From Fallopia convolvulus (taxonomy: Eukaryota > Streptophyta > Magnoliopsida > Caryophyllales > Polygonaceae): DNA of 64,000 bases. A model generated the notes under the pieces. It ran no database searches. It was not told the DNA's origin and saw nothing but the letters and a program-made list of their open reading frames with translations. Each line of letters starts with the position of its first letter. The stretch's first letter is position 1. Where the stretch lies: positions 21,083,742-21,147,741 of the forward strand of contig OZ024720.1 in assembly GCA_964016875.1 (NCBI GenBank), written 5' to 3'. Shown piece after piece: positions 10,234 through 23,220 of this stretch. Made by a program: the position numbers and the translations under genes.

Positions 10234-11711
10234 TGTTGACGGGTCTTTTCTCTAGACAACAAATAAATTTATAAGTCAAGACCCCGCTGAGTATAGGGGA
10301 GTCAGGATCGTTCCACGGGAAGCACTGCTGTTTGTTTATCAACAACTAAAAATAAAAACCAAGCAAAACAACACAAAACACCCATGACCAACCTCGTTAA
10401 CGACTTTTTCAGGGTCGTCAACGAACTTGGATAACACTACTAACGACCTAAAACACAGGTTCAGTACCGAGGCAAATACTCGACAGCGAATATAACGATA
10501 AAAAACTCAAATAAGAATAAAAATCTAGGACAAGAGTTACCACAACATAGCTATGCATATAAACTCGTAAGAAGATAAAGATCATGCCTTTAAATAGATA
10601 ATTCATCAATTTTCGCTGATTAGCAAGAAAATCAATCTATTCTCATAAACTAATTACTCAATTACTTGTTTTGGATCCAAATCTCGAAACTTTCGTATTC
10701 GAACAATATCAACCTTCAAGTCAATAACTTTCTCTCTCAATCAAGTTAAGAACTCAAATTACCTCGATTCTCATCTAGGCATAGACATAACAAGTAATCT
10801 AAAATAGATAAAAGGCATTCAACACTTCAACCTACTCATCAAACATGCACAACTATGCCGGGTTTCGACCCTGACCCTAGATAAGAAAACTACTCACTAC
10901 TCATAACTATAAAGCAAATAACTTCAATAGGAGAAAACATTGAAAACAAAACAAACTACTTCAAACTAATAAGAAAATTATCGTCTTACAAACTTCAGAA
11001 GAAACCGAAAACGACAAGAATACCGAATACAAGACACGATTAACGACCCTGGCTTCGCTCTCGTTCCACCTCGACTCGATAATCCTCCACTCGACTACTC
11101 TTCTCTCTCGGCTCTCCTAAAACTGATCTCCTACTCGCTACCCCCTTTCCAGGCTAGAAAGAAGGGTATTTATACTAATAAAGCTATATAATAAAAAGGC
11201 TAGAAGATAAAAAAAACTTTCCTAAGAGATAGAAACTAACTTTAAAAAGATAGAAAGATAACCTAGAAAGATAACAAGACATAAAATATAAAATATAATA
11301 ACCGTAAGACTAATTAAAAAACCCATCGACACGGAATTATCAAGATAGATTTCCGCACAGGGTCGGTAGACATTCACAAAGATCTCTCGAAAAATTCTAC
11401 CTCTAAGCTTGGTTAACGAGCCTGGATTTGGTTTTCTTCAACTTTTCAACTCTTCAACTCTAAAAGCTTGGACTTCGACTTCTCATCTCCATACTCTTCC
11501 GTCCTTCACCATAGTACTCCAACTCAACTCCAAAAAGCACTGTTTCCTTGCTCAAAACCAACAAAAAGACACAAAACGGAGTAGCTTCCATACTTTTCAC
11601 TAAATATGCAAAACCATCTAAAAACACACAAAACTAACCCTAAAACTACTAAAACTAAACCTAACAAACTAAGAAAACACCCTACAAACTATACCAAAAA
11701 CATGAATATCA
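10234..11711 (-). repeat. 5' LTR of element B
   Basis: 1478 bp, TGATATTC...CAACA on the minus strand, alignable along its length with the LTR of A. It has a palindrome pair at 10394/10415 (21 bp apart, second copy TCGTCAACGA) and the reverse of a TATA motif at about 11166. Confidence 0.9.
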
Positions 11712-12040
11712 CTATCCCGCAGCGCCAACGAGATCCCGAGATCTCTAGGTCAGTTACAACCGCTTTTGACCATGTCCTCTACAACGTCCACTACCTATTT
11801 TTGAGGAGAACGTTTATTCTTGATTTTGTTACTATTTCTATGTAACTCTCCCTACTATATAAAGGGATTTAAGGGCATAACCCTGCCAGATCTAGATCTA
11901 GGGAGAGCCATTAGAACACTACAATTCCCCTCACTTGTAATCAGAACGCTCTCATAACTTACATTGCTACCAGAGACCGCTACGTCTGAGCAAGACTAGT
12001 AGCATCTGACCATTGTATTCCCAACAGTTTTCGCATGATT
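11712..12040. other. Possible fragment of another LTR
   Basis: Contains a TATATAAAGGG motif (about 11855) followed by a leader-like stretch ending CCCAACA near 12025, as at the 3' end of some Ty3-type LTRs. No partner LTR is in the window. Confidence 0.3.
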
Positions 12041-13635
12041 ACGGGCCAAAAAGCCAATCAAGTTTTTTAGATGGACGAGCGCAGTCGAAAACGCCTAAAA
12101 TTTCAATCGAGCGATCAAACTCTCGAGCAAGCATGTCGACTTTGGAGTAAGCAGGTTGATTGCTCAGCATTGGTCGATTACCCAACCTAACAAAGATAAA
12201 AAAATATTATAAAAAGACAAAATTGTCCCCACTTATATAAAAAAGGAAAGAACATCATCCCTTGGATTTGAATCAAGAATATCAAGGGTTTTGAACGATC
12301 TCTGTGTTATAGGATAAGAGTTTGTTTTATTTGAACCAAACTCTTAATGTAAAAAATTAGTAAATAAAAACATGGTCCATATTAATTAAAAAGTTGTCAT
12401 TCTTATAAATAGAAATTTAATTTAACAAAAAATATAAATTTTTAAATTAAAAATATGGTCCATAGTTAATTTAAAAATTATCATACTTATGGATAGAAAA
12501 TTAATAAATAATTTCATAACTAAAAATATGGCGACTAAAATATCAAAATTTAATGATAATACTACTTGTAACTGCCATATTAATAGACATAAAAGTCATC
12601 ATAATTCCGTATGAAAATTTAAATAGTTATCATTGTTATGTATATGAAATTAATAAGAAAATTAATACAAAAATCCGTACTTAAAATATTGTCCGATGTA
12701 ATTTAAAAAGTTTTCATATTTAAAATCTATGATAAAAAAAATTATGGTTCATATCAATTCAAAAAAATTATCATACTTATGGATAGAAAACTTAAATAAA
12801 CAAATCCAAAAAATTAGATAAAAAATCCATAATTCAAAATACGATCCTTATTATTTAAACAAAATATCATATTTATGTATAGAAAATAATATAAAAGAAT
12901 CATTCTTCTATATAGAAAATTATATTGCAAAATAAAGTTATAATATAGTTATGGACATGGAATTAATATAAAAATCCATAAATTAATATAAACTTTTTTA
13001 CCTAATTTTAAAAAAAATGTCACAATTATAGATAAAAAAATGAATATTAAAAATTTAAAATACATAATTAAAACTAGGATCCATATTAATAGAAAAAAAT
13101 TTAAAAGTCCATGTCTCTTTATACCCAACTCAACCCAAATTATGAGCGGGTGACATCAACCACTAAACTCAAGCCCAACCAAGTTAAGAAATGGGCTTAT
13201 CACTAGACCATGAGCACTGATACCATGTGAGAGTCTGTCGGCCTTAAAAATTTACATATTATTACAAGCTATATTAAAATTAGTTTGCTAACCAGGGGTA
13301 TCTTCCTGAAATATGCAGTTTACTACAAACTATATTAAAATTAGGTTAATTATTGAGAATTTCAAATTGTATCAGAACAAGCTCAAATGATTACACCTTA
13401 AAACCAATTATTAATAGGTGGAGTTGTTCAGAAACTTATATACTAATTTATTTTATATTCCAATTTTCCATGTAGAAAGAGATATTCTAACAAATGCGAA
13501 GATGTATTAAGAAAGACGTACAATCAAGAGATTAGAATATTGCCTTTAGATTACATTATGCAGTTAAAACTTTGTTTGTTTTAATGTGTCTTAGCATATA
13601 TAAAAATTGATATTTTTGTTTTGATCACTTACTAT
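12041..13635. other. AT-rich intergenic DNA with element relics
   Basis: No coding frame. 12310-12345 matches one end of the MITE at 59416-59697. Around 13210-13235 the minus strand reads CTCACA then TGGTATCAGTGCTC, like the end of a copia LTR plus an initiator-Met-tRNA primer site, but I cannot place the rest. 13291-13370 is repeated at 15371-15450. Confidence 0.4.
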
Positions 13636-15130
13636 TAGACCTGTCGATCGAGTCGGGTTGATCGGGTTCGGGTTCGATCATTTCGGGTTCGGGTTCAAAA
13701 AGTGTTCGGGTCAATTGGGTTACGGGTTAAGTCGGGTCGGGTCATGGCAGTTATCGGGCGGGTTCGGGTTGACCAGTGGGTCAGTAACATAATTTTTATT
13801 TTTCAATTATTATTAAAACAAGTTTAACTAATAATATAAATAGCTCTAAAACATTGATTTAAAAATAAAAAATTATATTAATTGATATTTTAAAATATAA
13901 TTGAGAATAATTTTCCTAAACCAATATTTAAACTATATTAAACTATAAGTTCTAGGGTGTTTTTAGCGGAATAAGTTTTCATTTCCCGCTATTATACAAT
14001 GTCGGGAATTAGAGCAATGAAATCTATGTATATATATAAAAGACGCAAGGAATAAGGCCACCACTTTGCGTCACCTAGGATTTTCCTATGTGTCGTTCCC
14101 ACGTTAAGCCACCTAGGATTTCGCCACATAGGATTTTTTATTTTGCGAATTTATATATGTTGGTATTATTTTAGGATAATATAGAAATAGAATAAATTAA
14201 TCTAGGAAAGATTCTATCTAAAATAAAGATGTTATCTACCATATATTAGGAATTAGGATAGATCTAAAAGATTTTATCTAAATTTAAAATAAATTATAGA
14301 ACATTAGATATCAATATATTATATATTAAGATAGATATATTAATTTAGTTTTTCCAATTAACTTTCTATCTATTTATATGAAAATAAATAAATTCGAATT
14401 TTATTCAAAATTAAAGAAAATTATTTTATCTTTATTTTTTTTATCTATTTATGTAAAAAAATTTATCTTAAATAAATTTTGATAAAAAATAGAATTTTCA
14501 ATTTTGATAATTACTTGCCTAAATTGACTTTTGATAATAAAAAATTACATTATCTTTTCCATAATTTTCTTTTTGAATTATTTATGTAAATATAAATGAT
14601 TTTCTTATCATTGAAAAATTCATTCTTTATTTATATTTTCTCACCGTTTCTTATTGAATTTATTTTTAATCTTTATTCAAATGTTTTTAAATAATTGAAT
14701 TGATTAAAAAAAATTACAAGAATTTAGATTATTTTACCTTTTTATATTTTTTGTAAAAGATTTTTAAAATTAAATGATCTAATTCAAATAATTTTTATTT
14801 ATATTTTAGCATAAATAAATTATCATTAAGCCATCAAAATTATAATGAACTCACCTTAATAATTTTGGCCCCGTATTAAACTCACTTAGTCGTGCATGGC
14901 ACGACGGGTATAACTAGTATGCAATAACAATTGTTACATGTATGACACATTATGACCCGTCGCACTAAAATTTGACCCAGGGGGTTGAACCCGACCCTAA
15001 CCCAAAAACTTTCGGGTTTAGCGGGATCGGTTTATTTTTGGTTTCGGGTTTAAATTTTCGGGTCTTAACCTAGAAAAAATCAGACAGTTCGGGTCGAGTT
15101 GTCGGGTCGGGTCATGTTTTGACAAGTCTA
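13636..15130. mobile_element. Non-autonomous hAT-type transposon
   Basis: Bounded by an 8-bp target duplication CTTACTAT (13628-13635 and 15131-15138). Termini are inverted: TAGACCTGTC at the left, TAGACTTGTC read inward from the right. Sub-terminal CGGGTT-rich blocks lie on both sides. There is no transposase. Eight-base duplications are the hAT hallmark. Without the nested Helitron it is about 600 bp. Confidence 0.82.
14023..14917 (+). mobile_element. Non-autonomous Helitron nested in the hAT element
   Basis: Begins TC (after A) and ends CTAG (before T), the expected A^T insertion. A perfect 7-bp stem with a 3-base loop (GTCGTGC-ATG-GCACGAC, 14889-14905) lies 8 bases before the CTAG end. 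It has no target duplication, no RepHel gene and an AT-rich body. Confidence 0.85.
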
Positions 15131-15515
15131 CTTACTATGTAGGTCTATAATTTTTTGGGGAAATTCCGTTGGTACCCTTCAACTTTTTACTTTTTCGAGT
15201 GGTGCCTGAGAAAAAAACTTATTCCGTATGATACCCATGAGGTTCAGGCCTAGTTCGCCCCGTGCCCTTTTATCTATTTTATATTCATTCAAACACATAT
15301 CTATCAAATTTTTATATTAAAAAAACGAATTCTAAAAATTGAAAAAAAAAAAAAGTTTAAACTCAATTCTAATCAGGAGTATCTTCCTGAAATATGCAGT
15401 TTGCTACAAGCTATATTAAAATTAGGTTGATTATTGAGAATTTCAAATTATTAATCAAGCAATATTGTCTCTTCCAACATAATATCAGTATAATCAAATC
15501 TAGAAGGTACATACA

Positions 15516-15803
15516 TAAAGATTTGTGTCGCATGAAAACCTTGCGATATTATTGAACGTAAAAGCGTTTATATACAAGCTACTGCTAACCCTATAATACT
15601 AAATAAGGAAACTCAAATATACACATATTACATAAAAGAAAGCCTAATATATACAATATATTCTAATAGGAAACCTTGCGATATTATTGAACGTAAAAGC
15701 ATTTATATACAAGCTACTGCTAACCCTATAATACTAAACAAGGAAACTCAAATATACACATATTACATAAAAGGAAGCCTAATATATACAATATATTCTA
15801 ATA
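15516..15803 (-). repeat. 3' LTR of the copia element, tandemly duplicated
   Basis: Two head-to-tail copies, 15516-15668 (full) and 15669-15803 (lacking about 20 bp at one end). The purine tract, plus-strand CTCCCCCTCAAGTT, follows at 15804-15817. Confidence 0.88.
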
Positions 15804-15810
15804 CTCCCCC

Positions 15811-18800
15811 TCAAGTTGGAACAATGGGATCGCGAATGCCCAACTTGCCCAATAGAAGCTGAAACTGTTGTGAACCAAGGGCCTTAGTGAGGAGGTCAGC
15901 TGGCTGAGAATGAGTACGAATATGAGAAGTAGCAACCGTCCCAGCAAGAAGAAGATCCCGAATAAAGTGACAATCAACCTCGATGTGCTTTGTCCGATCA
16001 TGAAAAACCGGATTAGCAGCAATATAAAGAGCGGCTTGACTGTCACAAAACAAGCGCATAGGAGCAGAATGAGAGATGCCAAGCGAACGAAGCAATTCTT
16101 TCAACCACAGAAGCTCACAACAAGCGCTTGCCATGGCACGATATTCAGATTCAACAGAAGACCTGGAGACAGTATGTTGTTTCTTTGTCTTCCAAGAAAC
16201 TGGTGAAGAACCAAGCTGAACAAAGTACCCAATAACAGAACGACGCGTAAGAGGACACGTCACATAATCAGAATCACAATAAGCAGTAAGATCTAAACTG
16301 CCAGTAGAGGGCAAGAAAACTCCCTGACCAGGGTGCCCCTTAAGAAACCGAAGAACCCGAACAACAGCATCCCAGTGATCAATAGTAGGCTTTTGCATAA
16401 ATTGAGCAAGAGTATGAACAACAAAACAAATCTCAGGACGCGTAATCGTAAGATAAATAAGGCGCCCGACTAACCGCTTGTAACGATCAGGTGCCTCAAA
16501 CAACGGCGCAGAAGAGAGTGCAAGCTTGTGATTCTGCTCCATAGGGAACTCACACGGCTTGCTGCCAAGCAAACCAGCCTCAGTCAGAATATCAAGAGTA
16601 TACTTCCGTTGAGTCAGAAATAAACCCTCGGCAGAACGGGCTATCTCAATACCAAGAAAATACTTAAGCCAACCGAGATCCTTCATGTGAAAACATGAGC
16701 TCAACTGTGCTTTGAACTTAGCGATGGCAGCAGAATCATTCCCGACAATGATAAGATCATCCACATATACCAGAACATAAATACAAACACCAGATCGAGA
16801 ATAGGAGAACAATGAATAATCAGCACGAGATTGAGTTAAACCAAACCTGCGGAGAGCAGTAGCAAGTTTGGCGAACCAGTTCCGAGGAGCCTGAAGAAGT
16901 CCATACAGAGACCGATTAAGCCGACAAAACTTGCCGGAAGCACTCGAAAAACCTGGAGGAGGACGCATATACACTTCCTCATGCAGATCGCCATGAAGAA
17001 AAGCGTTATGCACATCCATCTGATGCAACTCCCAATTGCGAATAGCTTCAACTACAAGAAAAGTACGAACAGAAACCATCTTGGGGATAGGAGAAAAAGT
17101 CTCCTTATAGTCAATACCAGCTTTCTGATTATTACCCAGAACAACTAGTCGAGCCTTGTACCTCTCAACTTTACCATCAGACTTGTACTTGGCCTTATAA
17201 ACCCACTTACAACCAATGGGTTTCTTTTCGGCGGGCAAATCAGTAAGTGTCCAAGTACCATTCCGCTTCAAGGCATCAATCTCAGCATGCATAGCAGCTT
17301 GCCATACTGGATCAGAAGTAGCAGCAGCAAAAGAACCAGGTTCTAGAATAGACTGAACAGCAGCAATAAAAGCAACATGACCAGGCGAAAAACGTGAACA
17401 ATTAACATAATTAGCTATGGGATAGGATGTACCTGACGACCCGGACGGTTGAGATGAAAGAGACGTCGGGGTTACAGAACCACACACAGTGTTACAAATA
17501 TAACCTCTTAACTTCACAGAAAAAGTCCGATCGCGGGTAGAACGACAAATTTCTTGAACAACAACAGGAGAGGATTGAACCCCACCTCCCCCATTTGCTG
17601 TCTGCGATGGGGCCATTGTGATGCTAGATTCGGAGTTGACTTGAATAGAATCAGAAGGAGATTGAACCCCACTCCCCCTGACATCTGTCTGCGGTGGGGC
17701 ATTTGTGGAGCTAAGGACAGGCTCTTGAACAGAATCAGAAGAAGATTGAACCCCACTCCCCCTAACGTCTGTCTGCGAAATAGAATGTAGGTCACGGATA
17801 TCATCAAAAACGGACGGGGATAATTCTGCACTAGAAAGTGCATTATCAGTAGGCTTTAACAAGGCTTGAAAGGGAAATTGTGTTTCATAGAATGTAACAT
17901 CAGCAGATACAAAGCGATCAAATATTTCTAAATCATAAAGTTTCCAACCTTTTTGACCTTTGGGATATCCCAAAAAAATTCATTTCTTGGCTCTAGAAGC
18001 AAATTTTTCAGATTTTCGAGGTACAGTTGATGCATAGCATAAGCATCCAAAGACACGCAAACCACTATAAGAGGGATGTCTGCCGTGCAAAATTTCGAAC
18101 GGAGTTTTGTTTTGAAGTAAAGGAGTCGGAGTCCGATTTATTAAATAAGCAGCTGTCAAAACGCAGTCCCCCCAAAATGTTAATAGTAAAGAAGCATGAA
18201 AACTTAAAGCTCTAGCAACATTTAAAATGTGTCTATGCTTACGTTCTGCCCTGCCATTCTGTTGAGAAGTTCCAACACAAGAGGTTTGAAATTTAATCCC
18301 ATTTTGATCAAAAAACGAACGCATACAAGTAAATTCAGTCCCATTATCACTACGAAAACATTTAACTTGTTTGTTAAATTGACGAAGTGTCATAGCACAA
18401 AAATTTGCAAGTAAAGAACCAACTTCACTTTTATGAACCATAAAAGTAGTGGAACTATTGACTTTTCTCAAATCAGTAAGTAAAGAGGAGTCACCCGTCA
18501 TATGAAAAGATGCACCGATATCTAAAATCCAATTAGAAAACATAACCGGAATGTTACCTGACGTACTAGACGGAGATAACATACTGACCAATTTATCAAA
18601 CTGTGAATCTGACAGCCCCGTACCAGCTTTGTCTGAAGCCGAAAAATTGATCAAACTGCCCGACGCCGAAGACGACTCGCTCCCTTGAGCAGCGTTGGCT
18701 TGTCCACGGCCTCGGAACCTGTCTGTGCCCACGCGTCCGCGTTCGACGCCAGCATCAGCACCAACCGCCAGCTTGGCTTTGTGTGAAGCAATCCGATCTG

Positions 18801-19713
18801 CACTCCACCACGTCGGATAACCAATAATCTCGTAACAATTGCGAGCCACATGCCCGGTTTCCTTGCACTGTGTACACTGAGGGCGATTTTGTCGCCTGAA
18901 ATCACCACGCCCCTGTCCTGAATCACGCGCACCAGCAGCCCCTGCACCAGACCCTTCAACTCGTCGATCTTGGCGCTGTTTTTTGCCGGCCTGCGCAGCA
19001 AAGGCGTCCCCTTCGACTCGCGAATGACGCCCGACGATCACAGTTCGCTGGCGTTCTACAGCGATAACCATCGCGTAGGCCCGACTTAATTTGGGTAGGG
19101 GGTCCTGCGCGAGAATATGTGAGCGTACTGTAGAATACGCCTCATCGAGACCCATCAGAAAGTTATGAATGCGCTCCTCCTCGCGCTCTTTCGTGATCTC
19201 GTTAGCCCATTTACACTCGCATTTGCCGCAAGTGCATCTCCTCAAGCTCTCGTAATTGGACAATTCGTCCCAAATCCGCTTCAAACAGCCCCAATAATAA
19301 ACAACACTCTTGCCACTTTGAACACATCGGGCAAGATCGGTTCTCAATTGATGAACCCTAGGTCCATTCCCGACCGAAAAACGCTGTTTCAAATCCTCCC
19401 ACAACTCCTTTGCGGTCTCATAATACGTGATTGTAGATCGTATGGATTCCTCGATGGATTGAATTATCCATCCGACAAGCATGGAATTGACGCTCCACCA
19501 ATCTTCCATACCGTCTAAGTCATCGGGCCTCATAATACTTCCATCAATGAACCCGAGTTTCCGCTTTGCCCTAAACGCATTACGGATGCACAACTCCCAC
19601 TCTTGGTAGTTGTCTCCCTTGAGAACAACGGGACATATCTTCATCCCGGGATGATCCGATAGATGAAGATAAAAAGGCGAATTAGGTTTTAGGTTTTCCT
19701 CCTTTCCAGGCAT
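15811..19713 (-). pseudogene. Copia gag-pol polyprotein, one stop and an internal deletion
   Basis: One minus-strand frame runs from ATG 19713 to 15811, broken only by TGA at 17982-17980, where relatives usually have a cysteine codon. In order: UBN2-type gag, a CCHC zinc knuckle (CTQCKETGHVARNC), protease active site DIGAS, the C-terminal half of integrase (SDNGTEF and the NGRAERKH glutamate region), reverse transcriptase (YVDD) and RNase H. Protease joins integrase without its C-terminus, the HHCC zinc finger or the first catalytic aspartate, so a few hundred codons are missing, yet the frame is kept. It cannot integrate on its own products. Confidence 0.9.
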
Positions 19714-19851
19714 GGTTGCAACTGAAGAAGGACGAAGAATGGAACGAACGAAATCAAAAACAGATCGGTTGAGTTCCGATCAGTAAGAAAGGGCGGCTGG
19801 AATGTGGCGGCCCGGGTTAGGATCGAAAAATTTTCCGTCGCTCTGATACCA

Positions 19852-20003
19852 TAAAGAATTGTGTGGCCTGAAAACCTTGCGATATTATTGAACGTAAAAG
19901 TGTTATATACAAGCTACTGCTAACCCTATAATACTAAACAAGGAAACTCAAATATACACATATTACATAAAAGGAAGCCTAATATATACAATATATTCTA
20001 ATA
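19852..20003 (-). repeat. 5' LTR of the copia element
   Basis: 152 bp, near-identical to the copy at 15516-15668. The primer site TGGTATCAGAGC (minus strand, 19851-19840) follows directly. Confidence 0.9.
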
Positions 20004-20530
20004 ATACAAGATAGAGAATTACATATTGTTAATCTTCACTGAAACAACAAGCAGAATTATGCACAACTCAAATCAGAAAATTGCAATGAAGAAAATGAAT
20101 TACTACCTGTTAGGGGTGCATTCTTCAGTATTACAATTGGATTCATCAAAGGAAGTCTGAATTATGGAACAGGGTTGGGCAGATTAGGGTCTTGTGCGAC
20201 TTCCAGGGAGTGCAAATGTACGATGCTAAATTAATTTGTTGTGGCTCGTCATGCCGTTGTTCTGCTTCACCTGGAGATGATAATCCCTTTGTTTGCTCAT
20301 TTTGTAGGAGAGAGACTTTAGGATTTTCCTTATCCAATGGATTTTAATTTCTACAATTCATTTTTTAATATATAAATCTGACAGAGATGTGTTTGAATGA
20401 ATGGAAGATGTATAAAAGGACACGAGGCGAACTAAGACTAAAACTTAAGGGTATTATACAAAATAATTTTTTTTCTTAGGCGCTATTCCGAATAGTAAGA
20501 AATTCAGGGATACCAAATGGAATTTTTTTT

Positions 20531-21200
20531 TTACTATATGTAGTCTATTGTGTGGCCACAATAATTGTTTTCCACCAAACTCTTGCCATACCATTAAAGC
20601 TTTCCACGCCCAGGGACGGAACCAAGAATAGAATTCTGGGTAGGCTGGATTTATCTTATATAATAAAACGACGGTAGATCGGAAAGAACTATAAGTGAAG
20701 CTTTAGATACCTTTTCAACCCTTCTGATATTTTCTAAGCTATATTTTGTACTAATTTGAAAAACAATAACAATATCAATGAATTTTTTATTTCATAAAAA
20801 TATAGGCAAAAGTTTTACAACATCATCATCACTGAAAAATCTTGAACAAATTAAAAAAGTTTAGATAATATTAAAAATAAACATAAACATAAATATTCTA
20901 ATAAGAGTTAAAAATATAAATTATAAACTTATAATAGTACATATGTATAAGGAAAAAAAGTAAATAATATTTCTAGTATTGAGAAGAAGCAAATTCAATA
21001 AGTACTAGTTGGTTAGAAAAAAGAAAGAAGAGAACAAAGTACGTACATACCTGAATATTTTTAAAGGCAACACAGCCCATCTCTAAAAAAAATTGAGAAG
21101 AAAAAGATTTTTAAAGGCAACACAGCCCATCTCTAAAAAAATATTGAGAAGAAATAAAAATCACGTTGGTGGGATCGAACCCGCGCAGACACAAGATCTA
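20531..21200. other. Intergenic DNA with a short tandem duplication
   Basis: No gene seen. A roughly 50-bp unit (TTTTTAAAGGCAACACAGCC...) is repeated head to tail at about 21058-21150. Confidence 0.45.
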
Positions 21201-23153
21201 TTTTAAAAGAGAAAAATTCCTCAATAATCCCCCTTTCACTGTTTGCTCCCATAAATACACCCTTACCTTATCATTTTTCCAAAACTATACTTTTTTTTTA
21301 AAAAGCCCAAAGTACCCTTAACACTTAATTACAATTCACGTTGATAATTAGATCTCACCATCCAGCCATTGCACAAACCATCAAAGTTACACCTCCGGTG
21401 TCCCTATCGCACCATTGGCCGCCGCTGTTTACACCAACGGCCAACCACTTCCGTTTGAAAATCGATCCCCCATTGGTGAATCTCTGCTTTCACCGATGCC
21501 TTCCACCGACCGCCGCTGTTTAAAAATTTTTGATTGTCTTGTTAATTCTGTCTCGTTGATCAATACCTTACCGGTGAAACTCTGCTTCCTCGGTCAATTT
21601 TACCGTTCTCCTTTTTCAATAACTCGATCTTTCATGATGATTAAATAGATCTTATGTATCAGTTTTTTGCTTGATCAAGTTACCATTCTTAATTTCTACA
21701 TCAAAAGGAACCTTTTTGGTTACATAAAATTAGTGCAATATCTCCATAGAGTTTTTGTTTCTTTGATAAAAATATGGTCGATCATTGTGATTGTTGTTAA
21801 TCTTGTTAAAAAGATACAATTTTTGTTAAACTACATAAAATATGGTTTCATAAAACTGACGATGATGAATTAATCTAATTATTCTAATACTAAAATAATG
21901 AAAATAATCATAAATTACGTAATAAAAATATTTACATGAATTTAAGTTAATGTAATAGGTTAAATATTTCATGTAATAGGTCCTACACGATTGACCATTT
22001 GACCCTATACAAATTTATGTGCCAAACCCTAAACAAATTTTCTACAAGTTTTTATGTAACAAAATTAGTGTAAATAAATTAATTAGTGGAACAATATTTA
22101 TGTAACAAAATAATCGTGTAGACTAATACATTAATACTAAATTTATGTAATAAAATTTGTGTAAATAAACTAGTTAGTGTAACGAAATTTCATGTAGACT
22201 AATACATGCACTAATTCTAAATTAATGTAACAAAATTAGTGTAAATAAACTAATTAGTGTAACAAAATTTCATGTAGACTAATACACTAATCCTAAATTA
22301 ATGTAACAAAATTAGTGTAAATAAACTAATTAGTGTAATAAAATTTCATGTAGACTAATACACTAATCCTAAATTAATGTAATAAAATTAGTGTAACAAA
22401 ATTCATGTAACAAAAAATTTATGTAGACACTAATCCTAAATTAATGTAACAAAATTAGTGTATATAAACTAATTAGTGTACCAAAATTTATGTAACAAAA
22501 AATTCATGTAGACTAATACACTAATTATTAGTGTAAAAAACTAATTAGTGTAACTTTTATGTAACAACCATATTTGATGTAATATATTGGCACTAATTTG
22601 TATGTAATATTTAAAATAAAATTTATTCAGTGAAACCATACAAATCAAATAGAATAAATAATTTGTGTAGCAACCATATCTTATGTAATAAATTTACACA
22701 TATTTTATGTAACTAAAACATTTAATGTAATATATAACCGTCTTCTTCCTCGCCAACAATAATGGAGGGACGACGAGCGGCATTGGTGGACAACGGCATA
22801 GGACGGTAAGTCGGTAACAGATGGTCGGCGACGGCGCCGAGACAAGTACTTCTACAATTCGTACTCGACAAATCTCGGCATAGATGAGAACGATATTTAT
22901 GTGATTAGTGTGACAACGATGTCAAACTCTTGACGAGTAGGCTGGTGGCGACCGGGCAGTGGAAAGGGTGGGGATGTTGTATAGACGAGGATTGGGTTGA
23001 TTGTCAAGGAATTAAAAATCTACGTATACCATGGGGGTAATTCAGTCCATTTTTAATGTAAAGGTTAGTATTGACTAAATTATCTTGAAGGGGTATATTT
23101 TTGGAACATATTATTGAAATGTGGTTATTACTGTCTTTCTCTCATTTTAAAAC
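21201..23153. mobile_element. Probable TIR element with sequence-capture look
   Basis: The ends (21201-21265 and 23090-23153) are alignable as inverted repeats of about 60 bp, diverged, both starting TTTTAAAA. Inside are GC-richer patches (21355-21530, 22740-22990) in AT-rich DNA, as seen when a Mutator-like element carries gene pieces. No transposase and no clear target duplication. Confidence 0.4.
22010..22560. repeat. AT-rich tandem array, unit about 84-88 bp
   Basis: Several degenerate head-to-tail units share the phrases AATTAGTGTAACAAAATTTC, ATGTAGACTAATACACTAA and CTAAATTAATGTAA. The units are interrupted and shorter at both ends. Confidence 0.75.
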
Positions 23154-23220
23154 TATTGCACTCCACTACGACAGAGACAAATTAGACAATGAGTTCTAAA
23201 TTACTTACAAATATATATAG

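Larger units (their letters stand above)
9897..11711 (-). mobile_element. Athila-type element B, 5' part, minus strand
   Basis: On the minus strand the order is LTR (11711 to 10234), primer-binding site and start of gag. The gag is cut off at 9897 exactly where the LTR of element A ends, so A inserted into B. The rest of B, including the matching 3' LTR, must lie left of the window. Confidence 0.85.
15516..20003 (-). mobile_element. Ty1/copia retrotransposon, short LTRs, minus strand
   Basis: Target duplication ATACA at 15511-15515 and 20004-20008. The LTR is about 150 bp, the initiator-Met-tRNA primer site is next to the right LTR and the purine tract is next to the left LTR. The gag-pol gene lies between. 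The 3' LTR end carries a second, 5'-clipped LTR copy in tandem. Short LTRs and a UBN2-type gag suggest the Ale/Retrofit lineage, tentatively. Confidence 0.9.
15157..20530. mobile_element. Long-TIR (Mutator-like) element, split by a copia insertion
   Basis: 15157-15325 and the reverse complement of 20360-20530 align over about 165 bp with moderate divergence, so they are terminal inverted repeats of one element. The interior apart from the copia insertion is short, AT-rich and non-coding. The element at 33834-34741 has related ends. I could not fix a target duplication. Confidence 0.65.

Noticed and set aside
13650..13780. CGGGTT-rich run resembling telomeric repeat
   Set aside because: Not TTTAGGG. 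It belongs to the sub-terminal region of the hAT element and recurs at its other end.
21168..21190. tRNA-like T-arm sequence (GGGATCGAACC)
   Set aside because: No acceptor stem, D-arm or anticodon arm around it; chance or a SINE scrap.
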